Source of the DNA: Cellulosimicrobium sp. CUA-896
GTDB lineage: Bacteria; Actinomycetota; Actinomycetes; Actinomycetales; Cellulomonadaceae
Reading direction: 5' to 3'
NCBI RefSeq assembly: GCF_001942335.1
Contig: NZ_MKKH01000005.1
Coordinates: 29,480-93,479, forward strand
DNA length: 64,000 bases
Shown: positions 46,113-54,071 of the stretch, one piece after another
Position numbering within the stretch: the first letter of the stretch is position 1
How the letters are laid out: the number at the start of each line of letters is the position of its first letter
The notes under the pieces: generated by a model
What the model saw: the letters and a program-made list of their open reading frames with translations, nothing else
Told to the model about the DNA's origin: nothing
Database searches by the model: none
Program-made: the position numbers and the translations under genes

Positions 46113-46180
46113 CGAGCGCTGCACCTCCGCTCGGCAGATGCACCGCGACGTGCCCCTCTCGACCCGGAGTGCATCCCTCG
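46113..46180. repeat. Quadruple 12-nt repeat element, class I, GATGCAC type, between divergent genes
   Basis: Units start at 46113 (CGAGCGCTGCAC), 46132 (CGGCAGATGCAC), 46150 and 46169 (inverted; reverse complements CGAGAGGGGCAC and CGAGGGATGCAC). Each agrees with CGAGGGATGCAC at 9-12 positions, and the spacing is again 19, 18, 19. It lies between the start of the mod operon and a GNAT gene transcribed the other way, so it cannot be a terminator here. Confidence 0.7.
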
Positions 46181-46200
46181 GCCTGTGGCACTCTCGTCGC

Positions 46201-46719
46201 GTGAGCGACACGACCACCGCACCGCAGCCCGACCCCACGCTGCCCTCGGAGCCTGCCCGCGTCGTCGTCGCCGTGGAGGACCCGCAGGCCGGCGACGTGC
46301 TCGCGCTCCTCCAGGAGCACCTCGACGACATGTACGCCACGTCGCCGCCGGAGAGCGTGCACGCCCTCGACGTCGAGCGGCTGCGGGTCCCGGGGATCAC
46401 GTTCGTCACCGCGCGGTCGGGGGACGGCACGCTGCTCGGCTGCGGCGCGCTCAAGCAGCACGACGCCGCGCACGGGGAGCTGAAGTCGATGCGCACCACC
46501 GCCGCCGCGCGCGGACGCGGTGTCGCGACGGCGGTCCTCGCGTTCCTCCTCGACGACGCCCGCCGCCGCGGGCTGGCCCGCGTGAGCCTCGAGACCGGCG
46601 CCGAGGAGTACTTCGCGGCCGCCCGCCGCCTGTACGCGCGGCACGGGTTCGTCGGGTGCGCGCCGTTCGCGGACTACACGGAGGACCCGAACAGCGTCTT
46701 CCTGACCCGCGAGCTCTGA
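46201..46719 (+). CDS. GNAT-family acetyltransferase, YsnE/PaiA-like
   Basis: 172 residues from the GTG at 46201. GCGALKQHDAAHGELKSMRTTAAARGRGVATAVLAFLLDDARRRG holds motif A (R/G-x-x-G-x-A) and the E-x-K-x-M segment typical of YsnE-type enzymes; ETGAEEYFAAARRLYARHGFVGCAPFADY is motif B. Acetyl acceptor unknown. The stop lies in a 14-bp tandem repeat. A class I repeat ends 20 bases before the start. Confidence 0.88.
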   Translation: MSDTTTAPQPDPTLPSEPARVVVAVEDPQAGDVLALLQEHLDDMYATSPPESVHALDVERLRVPGITFVTARSGDGTLLGCGALKQHDAAHGELKSMRTTAAARGRGVATAVLAFLLDDARRRGLARVSLETGAEEYFAAARRLYARHGFVGCAPFADYTEDPNSVFLTREL

Positions 46720-46730
46720 CCCGCGTGCTC
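46703..46730 (+). repeat. 14-bp tandem repeat spanning the GNAT stop codon
   Basis: TGACCCGCGAGCTC (46703) and TGACCCGCGTGCTC (46717); the TGA beginning the second copy is the gene's stop. A third partial TGACTCGC follows at 46731. Confidence 0.75.
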
Positions 46731-46770
46731 TGACTCGCCGCGCACACCGCGTCACCCTCTGGTATCCAGG

Positions 46771-46808
46771 GGGTTACTTGTCCCGGGCGACGATCGCCAT
46801 GAGTCAGG
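46771..46808 (+). promoter_or_regulatory. Leader motif shared by three PAS-ANTAR genes, copy 1
   Basis: GGGTTAC (46771) and GAGTCAGG (46801) followed by GCGGCTCCTTCG. Related pairs occur at 52052/52069 and, on the minus strand, at 55705/55684, each 65-85 bases before a PAS-ANTAR start. Could be promoter plus RNA leader structure. Confidence 0.4.
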
Positions 46809-46854
46809 CAGCGGCTCCTTCGCGCGGCGTGCCCGGGATCCGAAGGGGCACGCC

Positions 46855-47523
46855 ATGACTGCAGAACCTCTGGGGACCGAGCGCGCCCGCGCGGCGGGCG
46901 AGGGGGAGCTCGTCGGCCGCTACACCGTCGATCCGTCGACCGACCGCTGGTGGTGGTCGGACGAGACGTACCGCATCCACGGCTTCGCGCCGCACGAGGT
47001 GGTGCCGACGACCGACCTCGTGCTCGCGCACAAGCATCCCGAGGACCGCGACCGGGTCCGCGCGACGCTCGCGACGGCGGCCACGACAGGGGAGCCGTTC
47101 CGCAGCGTCCACCGGATCATGGACGGACGCGGGTGCGAACGGACGCTGGTCCTCGTCGGCGAGGGGCGCCGCGACCCCGTCACGGGCGCGGTGGTCGAGC
47201 TCGGCGGGTACTTCGTCGACGTCACGTCCGCGATCGCGCGTCGTGCCGGCGCGGTGGCCGACGAGAGCGTCCGCGCCGCGGCGGCGAGCCGCGGGCCCAT
47301 CGAGCAGGCGAAGGGGATCGTCGCGTTCGCGCTCGGCACGGACCCGGAGGACGCGTTCGCCGTCCTGCGCAAGGCCTCGAACGACGCGAACGTGCCGCTG
47401 CGCGAGGTCGCGCGCCATGTCGTCGAGGCGGCCGTCGGCGCGGACCGCAGCGTCGCGCGGGTCGCGGCCGCCCTCGACGTGGCGCGCACCGCGCCCGCGC
47501 TCGACGGCTCGCGCGCCGCGTAG
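46855..47523 (+). CDS. PAS-ANTAR domain RNA-binding regulator, paralogue 1
   Basis: 222 residues. PAS fold at 20-125 with WWWSDETYRIHGFAPHEVVPTTDLVLAHKHPEDR, SVHRIMDGRGCERTLVLVGEGRRD and GYFVDVT; ANTAR at about 140-205 with GPIEQAKGIVAFALGTDPEDAFAVLRKASNDANVPLREVA. ANTAR domains bind paired RNA hairpins and prevent transcription termination when activated; the PAS part is the likely signal input. Closely similar proteins are encoded at 52114 and 55635. Confidence 0.9.
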   Translation: MTAEPLGTERARAAGEGELVGRYTVDPSTDRWWWSDETYRIHGFAPHEVVPTTDLVLAHKHPEDRDRVRATLATAATTGEPFRSVHRIMDGRGCERTLVLVGEGRRDPVTGAVVELGGYFVDVTSAIARRAGAVADESVRAAAASRGPIEQAKGIVAFALGTDPEDAFAVLRKASNDANVPLREVARHVVEAAVGADRSVARVAAALDVARTAPALDGSRAA

Positions 47524-47580
47524 GCACCGCCCGGGCGTGCGCCCCCGGCCCCGCCCGCGGCTGCGTCGTTAAGGTGCCTC

Positions 47581-48090
47581 ATGACGCAGACCGCAGGCCG
47601 CGAGGACGTCGCCGTCGCCGTCGTCACCGTGTCCGACCGCTGCGCGCGCGGCGAGGCGCAGGACCGGTCCGGCCCGCTGCTCGTGGAGCTGCTCGCGGCG
47701 GCCGGCTGGACGCGCGCGTCCACGGTGCTCGTGCCCGACGGCGCGGAGCCGGTCCGCGACGCGCTCGCCCGGGTGCTGGGCGAGGGCGCGCGCCTCGTGC
47801 TGACGACGGGAGGGACCGGTGTCGCGCCGCGGGACCGGACGCCGGAGGGGACTCGCCTCGTCGTCGACCAGGAGCTGCCCGGCGTCGCCGAGGAGCTGCG
47901 TCGCCGCGGGGCCGAGCACGTCCCGACCGCCGTGCTCTCGCGCGGCGTCGCGGGGACCGCCCCCGGCGCGGCGGGGCGCGCGCTCGTCGTCAACCTCCCC
48001 GGGTCGGTGGGCGGCGTGCGCGACGGGTGGGCCGTGCTCGAGCCCCTCGTGCCGCACGTGCTGGCGCAGCTCGCGGGCGGGGACCACTGA
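47581..48090 (+). CDS. mogA: Molybdopterin adenylyltransferase, MogA/MoaB family
   Basis: 169 residues. VAVVTVSDRCARGEAQDRSGPLL, VLTTGGTGVAPRDRTPEGTRLVVDQELPGVAEELR are the MPT-binding signatures (TGGTG, D-x-T-P-E). Adenylates molybdopterin before molybdate insertion by MoeA. The mRNA runs toward the minus-strand moaD gene, with a repeat-rich gap between. Confidence 0.92.
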   Translation: MTQTAGREDVAVAVVTVSDRCARGEAQDRSGPLLVELLAAAGWTRASTVLVPDGAEPVRDALARVLGEGARLVLTTGGTGVAPRDRTPEGTRLVVDQELPGVAEELRRRGAEHVPTAVLSRGVAGTAPGAAGRALVVNLPGSVGGVRDGWAVLEPLVPHVLAQLAGGDH

Positions 48091-48102
48091 CGGCTGCGAC
48101 CG

Positions 48103-48149
48103 ACAGCCGCGACCGACGGCTGTGGCCGACGATCGTGACCGACGGCTGT
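48103..48149 (+). terminator. Repeat-rich 3' region after mogA with a hairpin
   Basis: ACAGCCG (48103-48109) pairs with CGGCTGT (48117-48123), 7-nt loop. CGACGGCTGT recurs at 48114 and 48140, and TGACGGCTG at the mogA stop itself (48088), so the repeat spans the stop codon. Confidence 0.4.
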
Positions 48150-48177
48150 CCCGACGGCTGACCGACGGGACCGCGGC

Positions 48178-48413
48178 TCAGCCCCCGGCGAAGGGCGGCA
48201 GCACGTCGACGAGCTCGTCCTGGCCGACCGGGCCGGCGTCGTCGGACGCGCGCACGCCCCCGACGAGCAGGGAGCAGCGCGGCAGCACGTCCGCGAGCGC
48301 CGGGTGACGCCCGACGAGGGCGGCGTGCAGCTCGCCGACGGTCTCGGCGGGCACGGTCTCGGTCTCCACGCCCGCGGCGTCGCGGGCGCGGCGAAGTAGC
48401 GGACGGTCGCCAC
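48178..48413 (-). CDS. moaD: Molybdopterin synthase small subunit MoaD (frameshifted)
   Basis: Ubiquitin-like sulfur carrier. GTG start at 48413 (VATVRYFAA), a shift near 48385, then GVETETVPAETVGELHAALVGRHPALADVLPRCSLLVGGVR and the C-terminal LPPFAGG; the terminal Gly-Gly becomes the thiocarboxylate that feeds sulfur to precursor Z. About 78 residues. The start overlaps the region of the preceding stop. The partner MoaE is not in the window. Confidence 0.88.
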
Positions 48414-48414
48414 G

Positions 48415-48696
48415 TCAGGCCTCCGTGCCGGTGCCGGGCAGCTCTGGCTCGGGTGCCCACGCGAGCGCGAGCGTGCTCGCGCGGTCGAGCACGTCGTCGA
48501 CGGCGAGGTCGGTGCTCCCGCCCGCGGCCCGGCCGGCGACATAGCCGGCGACGAACGCCGTCAGCGGGGCGGCCGGGCGCTCGACGTGGTGCGCGGCGTC
48601 GCGCGCGAGGTCGAGCACGCCGGCGATGTCGACGACGTCCGGGTCCAGGTCGAACTCGGCGGCGAGGGCGTCCACCCAGCGCTCGAGGTTGGTCAT
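48415..48696 (-). CDS. DUF6457-type small protein in the Mo cofactor operon
   Basis: 93 residues from the ATG at 48696 (CAGGAGG upstream), overlapping the mobA stop by ATGA. LERWVDALAAEFDLDPDVVDIAGVLDLARDAAHHVERPAAPLTAFVAGYVAGRAAGG is typical of the small DUF6457 proteins found beside mobA in actinobacteria. Helical; probably an accessory of molybdopterin guanine dinucleotide synthesis. Function unproven. Confidence 0.82.
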   Translation of the reverse strand: MTNLERWVDALAAEFDLDPDVVDIAGVLDLARDAAHHVERPAAPLTAFVAGYVAGRAAGGSTDLAVDDVLDRASTLALAWAPEPELPGTGTEA

Positions 48697-49364
48697 CGGT
48701 GCCTCCTGTCCTGGTCGTGGGCATCCTGCCACGTGTCCACGTCGCGCGTGTGGCCCGCGGTGTCCTCGACGAGGAGCGCGGGCAGGTCGCCCAGGAGCCG
48801 GTGCACCGGGGCGCCGTCGACGCCTCCCGCCGCGCGGATCCGCGCGACCGCGGCGTCGAGCGCCGTCCGTCGGTACAGGCCGACGAGCCATTGGTCGCGC
48901 CCGTCGCGCACGGCGCGGACGGCGTCGACGGGCGCGGGAGAGTCGGCGGGCCGGTCCACGGCGGCCAGCAGCAGCGGCACCGCCGCGGCGGCGCGCGGCA
49001 CGTCGCACGCGAGCACGAGCACCCAGGCCGGGCGGAGCGTGCCGTCCCGGCCCGCGGCGTCCCGACCGGTGCCGTCCGGGCCCACACGGCCGAGCACGGC
49101 CAGCCCGGCGGCGATCGCCGCGACGGGACCGCCGAACGGCGGGTCCTCGCGCGTGAGGACGTACCGCGCGGGGTCGGCCAGCTCCCGGGGCCCGACGACG
49201 ACCGTCGCCCCGGCGCCCGCCGTCGCGGCGAGCGCGTGGTCGAGCAGGCGACGTCCGGCCACGACGAGGCCGGGCTTCGGGGTGCCGAGGCGGCGTGCGC
49301 GGCCGCCGGCGAGGACGAGCGCGTCGAACGCGGGCCGCCCGCCCGCCGCGGAGGGCACCGTCAT
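48693..49364 (-). CDS. mobA: Molybdenum cofactor guanylyltransferase MobA-like
   Basis: 223 residues. ALVLAGGRARRLGTPKPGLVVAGRRLLDHAL is the NTP-transferase G-G-x-x-x-R-x-G-x-x-K motif; VLVLACDVPRAAAAVPLLL carries the metal-binding Asp; DQWLVGLYRRTALDAAV and VHRLLGDLPALLVEDTAGHTRDVDTWQDA end the domain. Attaches GMP to molybdopterin. Seven bases after moaC, overlapping the DUF6457 gene. Confidence 0.88.
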   Translation of the reverse strand: MTVPSAAGGRPAFDALVLAGGRARRLGTPKPGLVVAGRRLLDHALAATAGAGATVVVGPRELADPARYVLTREDPPFGGPVAAIAAGLAVLGRVGPDGTGRDAAGRDGTLRPAWVLVLACDVPRAAAAVPLLLAAVDRPADSPAPVDAVRAVRDGRDQWLVGLYRRTALDAAVARIRAAGGVDGAPVHRLLGDLPALLVEDTAGHTRDVDTWQDAHDQDRRHR

Positions 49365-49371
49365 GCGGCGC

Positions 49372-49860
49372 TCATGTGCCGGCAGGGCCGGCCGCGTCGC
49401 GGTGCCAGTCGCCCGACTTCCCGCCGGTCTTGGCGACGAGCCGGACGTCCGTCAGCTCGACGGCCTTGTCGAGCCCCTTGACCATGTCGACGACGGCGAG
49501 GCCCGCGACCGCGACGGCGGTGAGCGCCTCCATCTCGACCCCGGTGCGGTCGGCGGTGCGCACCGTCGCGGTGATGTCCACCCCGTGGTCGCCCACGGTG
49601 AGGTCGACGACCGCGCCGTGCACGCCGATGACGTGGGCGAGCGGCAGGAGCTCCGCGGTGCGCTTGGCGCCCGCGATCCCGGCGATGCGCGCGACGGCGA
49701 GCACGTCGCCCTTGGGCACGGCGTCGTCGCGCAGGGCCCGCACGACGTCGTCGGAGCACCGGACCGTGCCGGTCGCCGTCGCGGAGCGGACGGTGGGCCG
49801 CTTCTCGGTGACGTCCACCATGCGCGCGTGGCCGCGCCGGTCCAGGTGCGTGAAGCTCAT
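49372..49860 (-). CDS. moaC: Cyclic pyranopterin monophosphate synthase MoaC
   Basis: 162 residues from the ATG at 49860. ARMVDVTEKRPTVRSATATG, KGDVLAVARIAGIAGAKRTAELLPLAHVIGVHGAVVDL, DRTGVEMEALTAVAVAGLAVVDMVKGLDKA are diagnostic; the conserved His and Lys/Asp of the active site are present. Converts the MoaA product to cPMP. First gene of the moaC-mobA-DUF6457-moaD operon. moaA is not in the window. Confidence 0.94.
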   Translation of the reverse strand: MSFTHLDRRGHARMVDVTEKRPTVRSATATGTVRCSDDVVRALRDDAVPKGDVLAVARIAGIAGAKRTAELLPLAHVIGVHGAVVDLTVGDHGVDITATVRTADRTGVEMEALTAVAVAGLAVVDMVKGLDKAVELTDVRLVAKTGGKSGDWHRDAAGPAGT

Positions 49861-49942
49861 GGACGACACTCTTGCAGACCCTCTCGCGACGTCGCGCGCC
49901 CGGACCGTTGCGCGCCGGGGGCGCGGCCGCGAGGATCGGCGC

Positions 49943-50613
49943 ATGCGCAGCTCACTCCTCGAACACGCCGAGCGTTCCGTCGAGCCCGGCAGCTTCCAGC
50001 TCCAGAACCCTCGCATGCTCAAGGTCGACCTCACCGGCACGGGCGGGTACTTCTTCGCCAAGCAGGGGTCGATGGTCGCCTACCAGGGCGACGTCGACTT
50101 CGCCTACGAGGGCAGCGGCAGCCTGGGGAAGATGTTCAAGAAGGCGTTCACCGGCGAGGGCATGTCGCTCATGCGCGTCTCGGGCAGCGGCGACGTGTTC
50201 CTCGCGCAGGACGCGGACGAGGTGTTCGTGCTGCACCTGGAGGACGAGGGCGTGACGGTCAACGGGGCCAACGTCCTCGCGTTCGAGAGCACGCTCACGT
50301 GGGACATCAACCGCGTCGAGGGCGCGTCGATGCTCAGCGGCGGCCTGTTCAACACGACGTTCCGCGGCACCGGGTCGATCGCCGTCACCGCGTACGGCAC
50401 GCCGGTCGTGCTGGACGTCGACGTGCGACGTACGTCGACATGCAGTCCGCGGTGCTGTGGTCGACGTCGTTGCAGTCGTCGATCCGCAAGACGGCGAAGC
50501 TCGCGGCGGCGATCGGCCGCGGCTCCGGCGAGGCGTACCAGCTCGCGCTCTCGGGGCGGGGGATCGTCGTCGTGCAGGCCTCGGAGGGACACCCGCTGCC
50601 TCCGCAGAAGTGA
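49943..50613 (+). CDS. AIM24 family protein (frameshift near C-terminus)
   Basis: ATG 49943 with GAGGA upstream. FQLQNPRMLKVDLTGTGGYFFAKQGSMVAYQGDVDF, GEGMSLMRVSGSGDVFLAQDADEVFVLHLEDEG, LAFESTLTWDINRVEGASMLSGGLFNTTFRGTGSIAVTAYG match AIM24 (PF01987), a beta-sandwich related to tryptophan-RNA-binding attenuator proteins. A shift near 50424 (one G restored gives DVDVATYVDMQSAV) leads to the end. About 223 residues. Bacterial function unknown. Confidence 0.88.
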
Positions 50614-50644
50614 CCGGCGGGCGCCGGGTCGCCCGGCGCCCGGG

Positions 50645-52009
50645 TCACCGGAGCCGGAGGACGTGCACCTCGTCGCCGGGCTCGACGGCGACGACGTCCG
50701 CGGGCACGACGGCGACCGCGTCGGCGTGCGCGAGCGCCGACAGCCGGTGCGAGCCGGAGCCGCGCCCGTCGGCGTCGCCGGGAGCGTGCGCGCCGCGCGC
50801 CGGGACGACGCGCGCGCCGTCGGGCACGACGTGGCGCACGAGGACGAGCTGCTCGCGCCCGGCCGGTGACGACCACCCCGCGCCGGCCACGCGGGGCACG
50901 AGCGTGCGGCGCGGGTCGGCGACGCCCCGCAGCCGGTCGACGACCGGCCGGACGAACAGCTCGGCCGACACGGCGGCGCTGACGGGGTTGCCGGGCAGCG
51001 CCAGCCACGGCACGCCGCGCCAGCGCGCGAGGCCCTGCGGCTTGCCGGGCTGCATCCCCACGGCGACGAGGCGCGCGTCCGTCACCGCGTCCGCCCACGC
51101 CGTGCCGGTCCGGGTCGCGGGGTCGAGGACCTCGCGCACGACGTCGTAGGCCCCGGCGCTCACGCCGCCCGTCGTGACGAGGAGGTCGGGCGGGCCCGTC
51201 ACTCCGCCCGGCCACGACGCGCCGAGCGCGGCGTCGAGGACGGCGACGACCGCGGCCGCGGTGTCCCCGACCCCGCCGCGGCGCACGACGTGCGCCCCGG
51301 CCGACCGCACGGCCGCCGCGAGGAGCACGGAGTTGGAGTCGGGGAGCATGCCGGGAGGCGGCGCGACCCCTGCCGCGACGAGCTCGCTCCCCGTGGACAC
51401 GACGGCGACGCGCGGGCCCCGGTGCACCGGCACCTGCCCGTACCCGGTCGCGGCGGCGACGGACAGGTGGCGCGCGGCGAGGGTCGTGCCGGCCGTCAGC
51501 ACGACGTCGCCGCGCCGCACGTCCTCGCCGCGGCTGCGGACGTGGCGGCGCCCGAGGCCGCGCACCTCGACCGTCGCCGGTCCCGTGTCCGCGGCGCCCG
51601 GCACGAAGCGCCCGGTGGAGGTCGACTCCACGGGGACGACGGCGTCGCACCCCACGGGCACCGGTGCGCCGGTCATGATCCGGGCGGCCTCGCCGGACCC
51701 GACCCGCCGCTCGTCGTCGGTCCCCGCCGTCCCGGACGGTCCGGCCCCGCCCGCGGGGACGTCGGCCACGACGCGGAGCACCGCGGGGGCCTGCGGCGTC
51801 GCCGCCGCGACGTCGGCGGACCGCACGGCGTACCCGTCCATCGCGGCGGCGTCGAAGGCGGGGGAGTCGAGGCGCGCCACGAGGTCGGCGGCGAGCACGA
51901 GGCCCAGCGCGTCGTCGAGGTCGCGCCGCTCGACGGGCAGCGGCTGCACCAGGTCCAGCGCGTCGTCGACGTGCTGGGCGATGCTCCGGCGGGGCGCGGG
52001 AGGGGCCAT
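50645..52009 (-). CDS. moeA: Molybdopterin molybdotransferase MoeA
   Basis: 454 residues, one intact frame. FDAAAMDGYAVRSADVA (N-terminal), ARIMTGAPVPVGCDAVVPVEST, RSRGEDVRRGDVVLTAGTTL, VAVVSTGSELVAAG, DLLVTTGGVSAGAYDVVREVL, KPQGLARWRGVPWLALPGNPVSA are all in the expected order, with the C-terminal domain IV after it. Inserts molybdate into adenylated molybdopterin. Divergent from the second PAS-ANTAR gene. Confidence 0.94.
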   Translation of the reverse strand: MAPPAPRRSIAQHVDDALDLVQPLPVERRDLDDALGLVLAADLVARLDSPAFDAAAMDGYAVRSADVAAATPQAPAVLRVVADVPAGGAGPSGTAGTDDERRVGSGEAARIMTGAPVPVGCDAVVPVESTSTGRFVPGAADTGPATVEVRGLGRRHVRSRGEDVRRGDVVLTAGTTLAARHLSVAAATGYGQVPVHRGPRVAVVSTGSELVAAGVAPPPGMLPDSNSVLLAAAVRSAGAHVVRRGGVGDTAAAVVAVLDAALGASWPGGVTGPPDLLVTTGGVSAGAYDVVREVLDPATRTGTAWADAVTDARLVAVGMQPGKPQGLARWRGVPWLALPGNPVSAAVSAELFVRPVVDRLRGVADPRRTLVPRVAGAGWSSPAGREQLVLVRHVVPDGARVVPARGAHAPGDADGRGSGSHRLSALAHADAVAVVPADVVAVEPGDEVHVLRLR

Positions 52010-52051
52010 GCCCGCACGCTACCGAAGCCCGGATGCCGTCTCCTCACCCCT

Positions 52052-52076
52052 GGGTTACGTTGGTCCAGGAGTCATG
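52052..52076 (+). promoter_or_regulatory. Leader motif shared by PAS-ANTAR genes, copy 2
   Basis: GGGTTAC (52052-52058) and GAGTCATG (52069-52076), upstream of the ATG at 52114. The interval between the two blocks is shorter than in copy 1 (17 against 30). Confidence 0.35.
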
Positions 52077-52113
52077 AAGCGGCCCGAAACCCCCTGGATC
52101 CAGGAGGACTGAC

Positions 52114-52863
52114 ATGGCCTCGAACTCCATGACCGCCGACACCCCCGAGCGCACCGCACCCGTGCGGCCCGCGTCCCTCGCCGAGGTGCTGGCCCTGGGT
52201 ACCCACCTCGTGGTGGGGCAGTACCGCGTCGAGCTCGGTTCAGGTTCCTGGTGGTGGTCGGACGAGGTGTACCAGATGCACGGGTGGGCGCCCGGCGACG
52301 TCGAGCCCGGCCTCGACGCGATGCGCTCGCGCAAGCACCCGGACGACCGGGCGCGCGTCGTGCGCGCCGCGACCGACGCGCTGCGCGCGGGCCGTCCGTT
52401 CTCGTGCTCGCACCGGATCGTCGACGGGCACGGCAAGGCGCGCTGCGTCGTCATCACCGGGCAGGGCCGGCGCGACGCGCGGGGCCGTGTCGTGGAGATC
52501 GCCGGGTACGTCGTGGACGTCACCCCCGCCCAGCGCGAGACGCTCGACCGCGAGGCGAACCGCGCCGTGACGCGCGCGTTCGTCAGCGCCGCGTCCGTCG
52601 AGCAGGCCAAGGGCGTGCTCATGGCGGTGCACGGCGTCGACGACGTCGCCGCGTCGCACCTGCTGGCCGAGGCGGCGGGCGCCGCCGGCGTGCCGGTCCA
52701 GGAGACCGCGGCCCAGGTCATGACGGCGCTCGCGAAGGCCGGCGGCATCGGGCCGACGGCGGAGGCCACCGTCGCCGGGGCCGTCGCCGCCGTGAAGCCC
52801 GTCGCCCGGCCCCACGCCCACGAGGCCCAGCTCGCGCGCCGCCGCGAGCCGAGCCGCCGCTGA
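52114..52863 (+). CDS. PAS-ANTAR domain RNA-binding regulator, paralogue 2
   Basis: 249 residues, AGGAGGA before the ATG. PAS: WWWSDEVYQMHGWAPGDVEPGLDAMRSRKHPDDR, SHRIVDGHGKARCVVITGQGRRD, GYVVDVT. ANTAR: ASVEQAKGVLMAVHGVDDVAASHLLAEAAGAAGVPVQETAAQVM. The ANTAR helices are shorter in acidic residues than in paralogue 1. Forty bases upstream of a stress-type dehydrogenase gene, with which it may be co-transcribed. Confidence 0.88.
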   Translation: MASNSMTADTPERTAPVRPASLAEVLALGTHLVVGQYRVELGSGSWWWSDEVYQMHGWAPGDVEPGLDAMRSRKHPDDRARVVRAATDALRAGRPFSCSHRIVDGHGKARCVVITGQGRRDARGRVVEIAGYVVDVTPAQRETLDREANRAVTRAFVSAASVEQAKGVLMAVHGVDDVAASHLLAEAAGAAGVPVQETAAQVMTALAKAGGIGPTAEATVAGAVAAVKPVARPHAHEAQLARRREPSRR

Positions 52864-52903
52864 CCCGCACCCTTCCCCGCACGGACGACGACAGGAGGAC
52901 CCG

Positions 52904-53767
52904 ATGTCGCAGGACACGCCCGCCTTCCCGGCCCAGCAGCAGGAGCCCCCGGGCTCCACGGCCGCGATGGACCCCACGCCCGACCACGGCGAGCAGTCCT
53001 ACCGGGGCAGCGGACGGCTCGAGGGCCGCCGAGCACTGGTGACCGGCGGCGACTCCGGCATCGGTCGCGCGGTCGCGATCGCGTTCGCGCGCGAGGGCGC
53101 GGACGTCGCGATCGGCTACCTGCCCGAGGAGCAGGAGGACGCCGAGGAGACGGCGCGCTGGGTCCGCGACGCCGGACGCCAGGCCGTCCTGCTCCCCGGC
53201 GACCTCACCGACGAGCGGACCGCGCGCGAGCTTCCCGGCCGGGCGTCCGCGGAGCTCGGCGGGCTCGACGTGCTCGTCAACAACGCCGGGTTCCAGTTCG
53301 CGCGGCGCGAGTCGTTCGCGGACGTCGCGACGGACGAGATCGACCGCGTCCTCAAGACCAACCTCTACGCGCTGCTGTGGGTCACGCAGTCGGCCCTCGA
53401 GCACCTGACGGAGGGGGCGAGCATCATCAACGTCTCCTCGATCCAGGCGTACCAGCCGTCGACGTCGCTCCTCGACTACGCGTCGACCAAGGCGGCGATC
53501 AACAACCTCACCGTCAACCTCGCGGCCGAGCTCGGCCCGCAGGGGATCCGGGTCAACGCCGTCGCGCCGGGGCCCATCTGGACGCCCCTGCAGCCCTCGA
53601 CGCAGCCGCCGGAGAAGATCGAGAAGTTCGGGACGGACACGCCCCTGGGGCGCGCGGGGCAGCCCGCCGAGGTCGCGCCCGCGTTCGTCTTCCTCGCGTC
53701 GGCGGCGGAGGCGAGCTACGTGTCCGGGACCGTGCTCGGGGTCACGGGGGGCAAGCCCGTGTTCTGA
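52904..53767 (+). CDS. SDR family oxidoreductase, general-stress YghA-like
   Basis: 287 residues; AGGAGG upstream. A 35-residue hydrophilic leader (PAQQQEPPGSTAAMDPTPDH) precedes RRALVTGGDSGIGRAVAIAFAREGADV (NAD(P)-binding TGxxxGIG), NNAGFQ (NNAG), the catalytic IINVSSIQAYQPSTSLLDYASTKAAI (Ser, Tyr, Lys) and RVNAVAPGPIWTPLQPS. The leader and P-S-x-x-L-L-D-Y are typical of stress-induced SDRs of the YghA/YhdF group. Confidence 0.92.
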   Translation: MSQDTPAFPAQQQEPPGSTAAMDPTPDHGEQSYRGSGRLEGRRALVTGGDSGIGRAVAIAFAREGADVAIGYLPEEQEDAEETARWVRDAGRQAVLLPGDLTDERTARELPGRASAELGGLDVLVNNAGFQFARRESFADVATDEIDRVLKTNLYALLWVTQSALEHLTEGASIINVSSIQAYQPSTSLLDYASTKAAINNLTVNLAAELGPQGIRVNAVAPGPIWTPLQPSTQPPEKIEKFGTDTPLGRAGQPAEVAPAFVFLASAAEASYVSGTVLGVTGGKPVF

Positions 53768-54071
53768 GCGCACGAACCTCCTCCCTCGGGGCGTCGCCGG
53801 CTCGGTCGACCACCGGGACGCCCCAGGCCGGGAGGAGCGGGGGACGGGCGCACGCCGCCCGTCCGGGAGCGGGTCCGCCGCGAGAGCGACGGCGCCCATG
53901 GTCGGGACACCGGCCGCCACGCCTTGTGCGGGCGAGACGGCCACCGCTCCCGGTCCCGCCCGGGCCACGTGCCCGAGCGGGACCTCCGCCACCATCACCG
54001 GGCGCACGGTGCCGCCCGACCCTCCTCGACCGCCCGGGCGACGTAGCCTGGTGCCGACGAGAGGAGGCGGC
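53768..54071. other. Intergenic gap of 304 bases without a recognisable gene
   Basis: GC-rich with no conserved open frame; a minus-strand open frame here is Arg/Gly-rich and unlike a protein. GACGAGAGGAGGCGGC (54056-54071) is the Shine-Dalgarno of the following gene. I see no strong palindrome. Confidence 0.6.
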
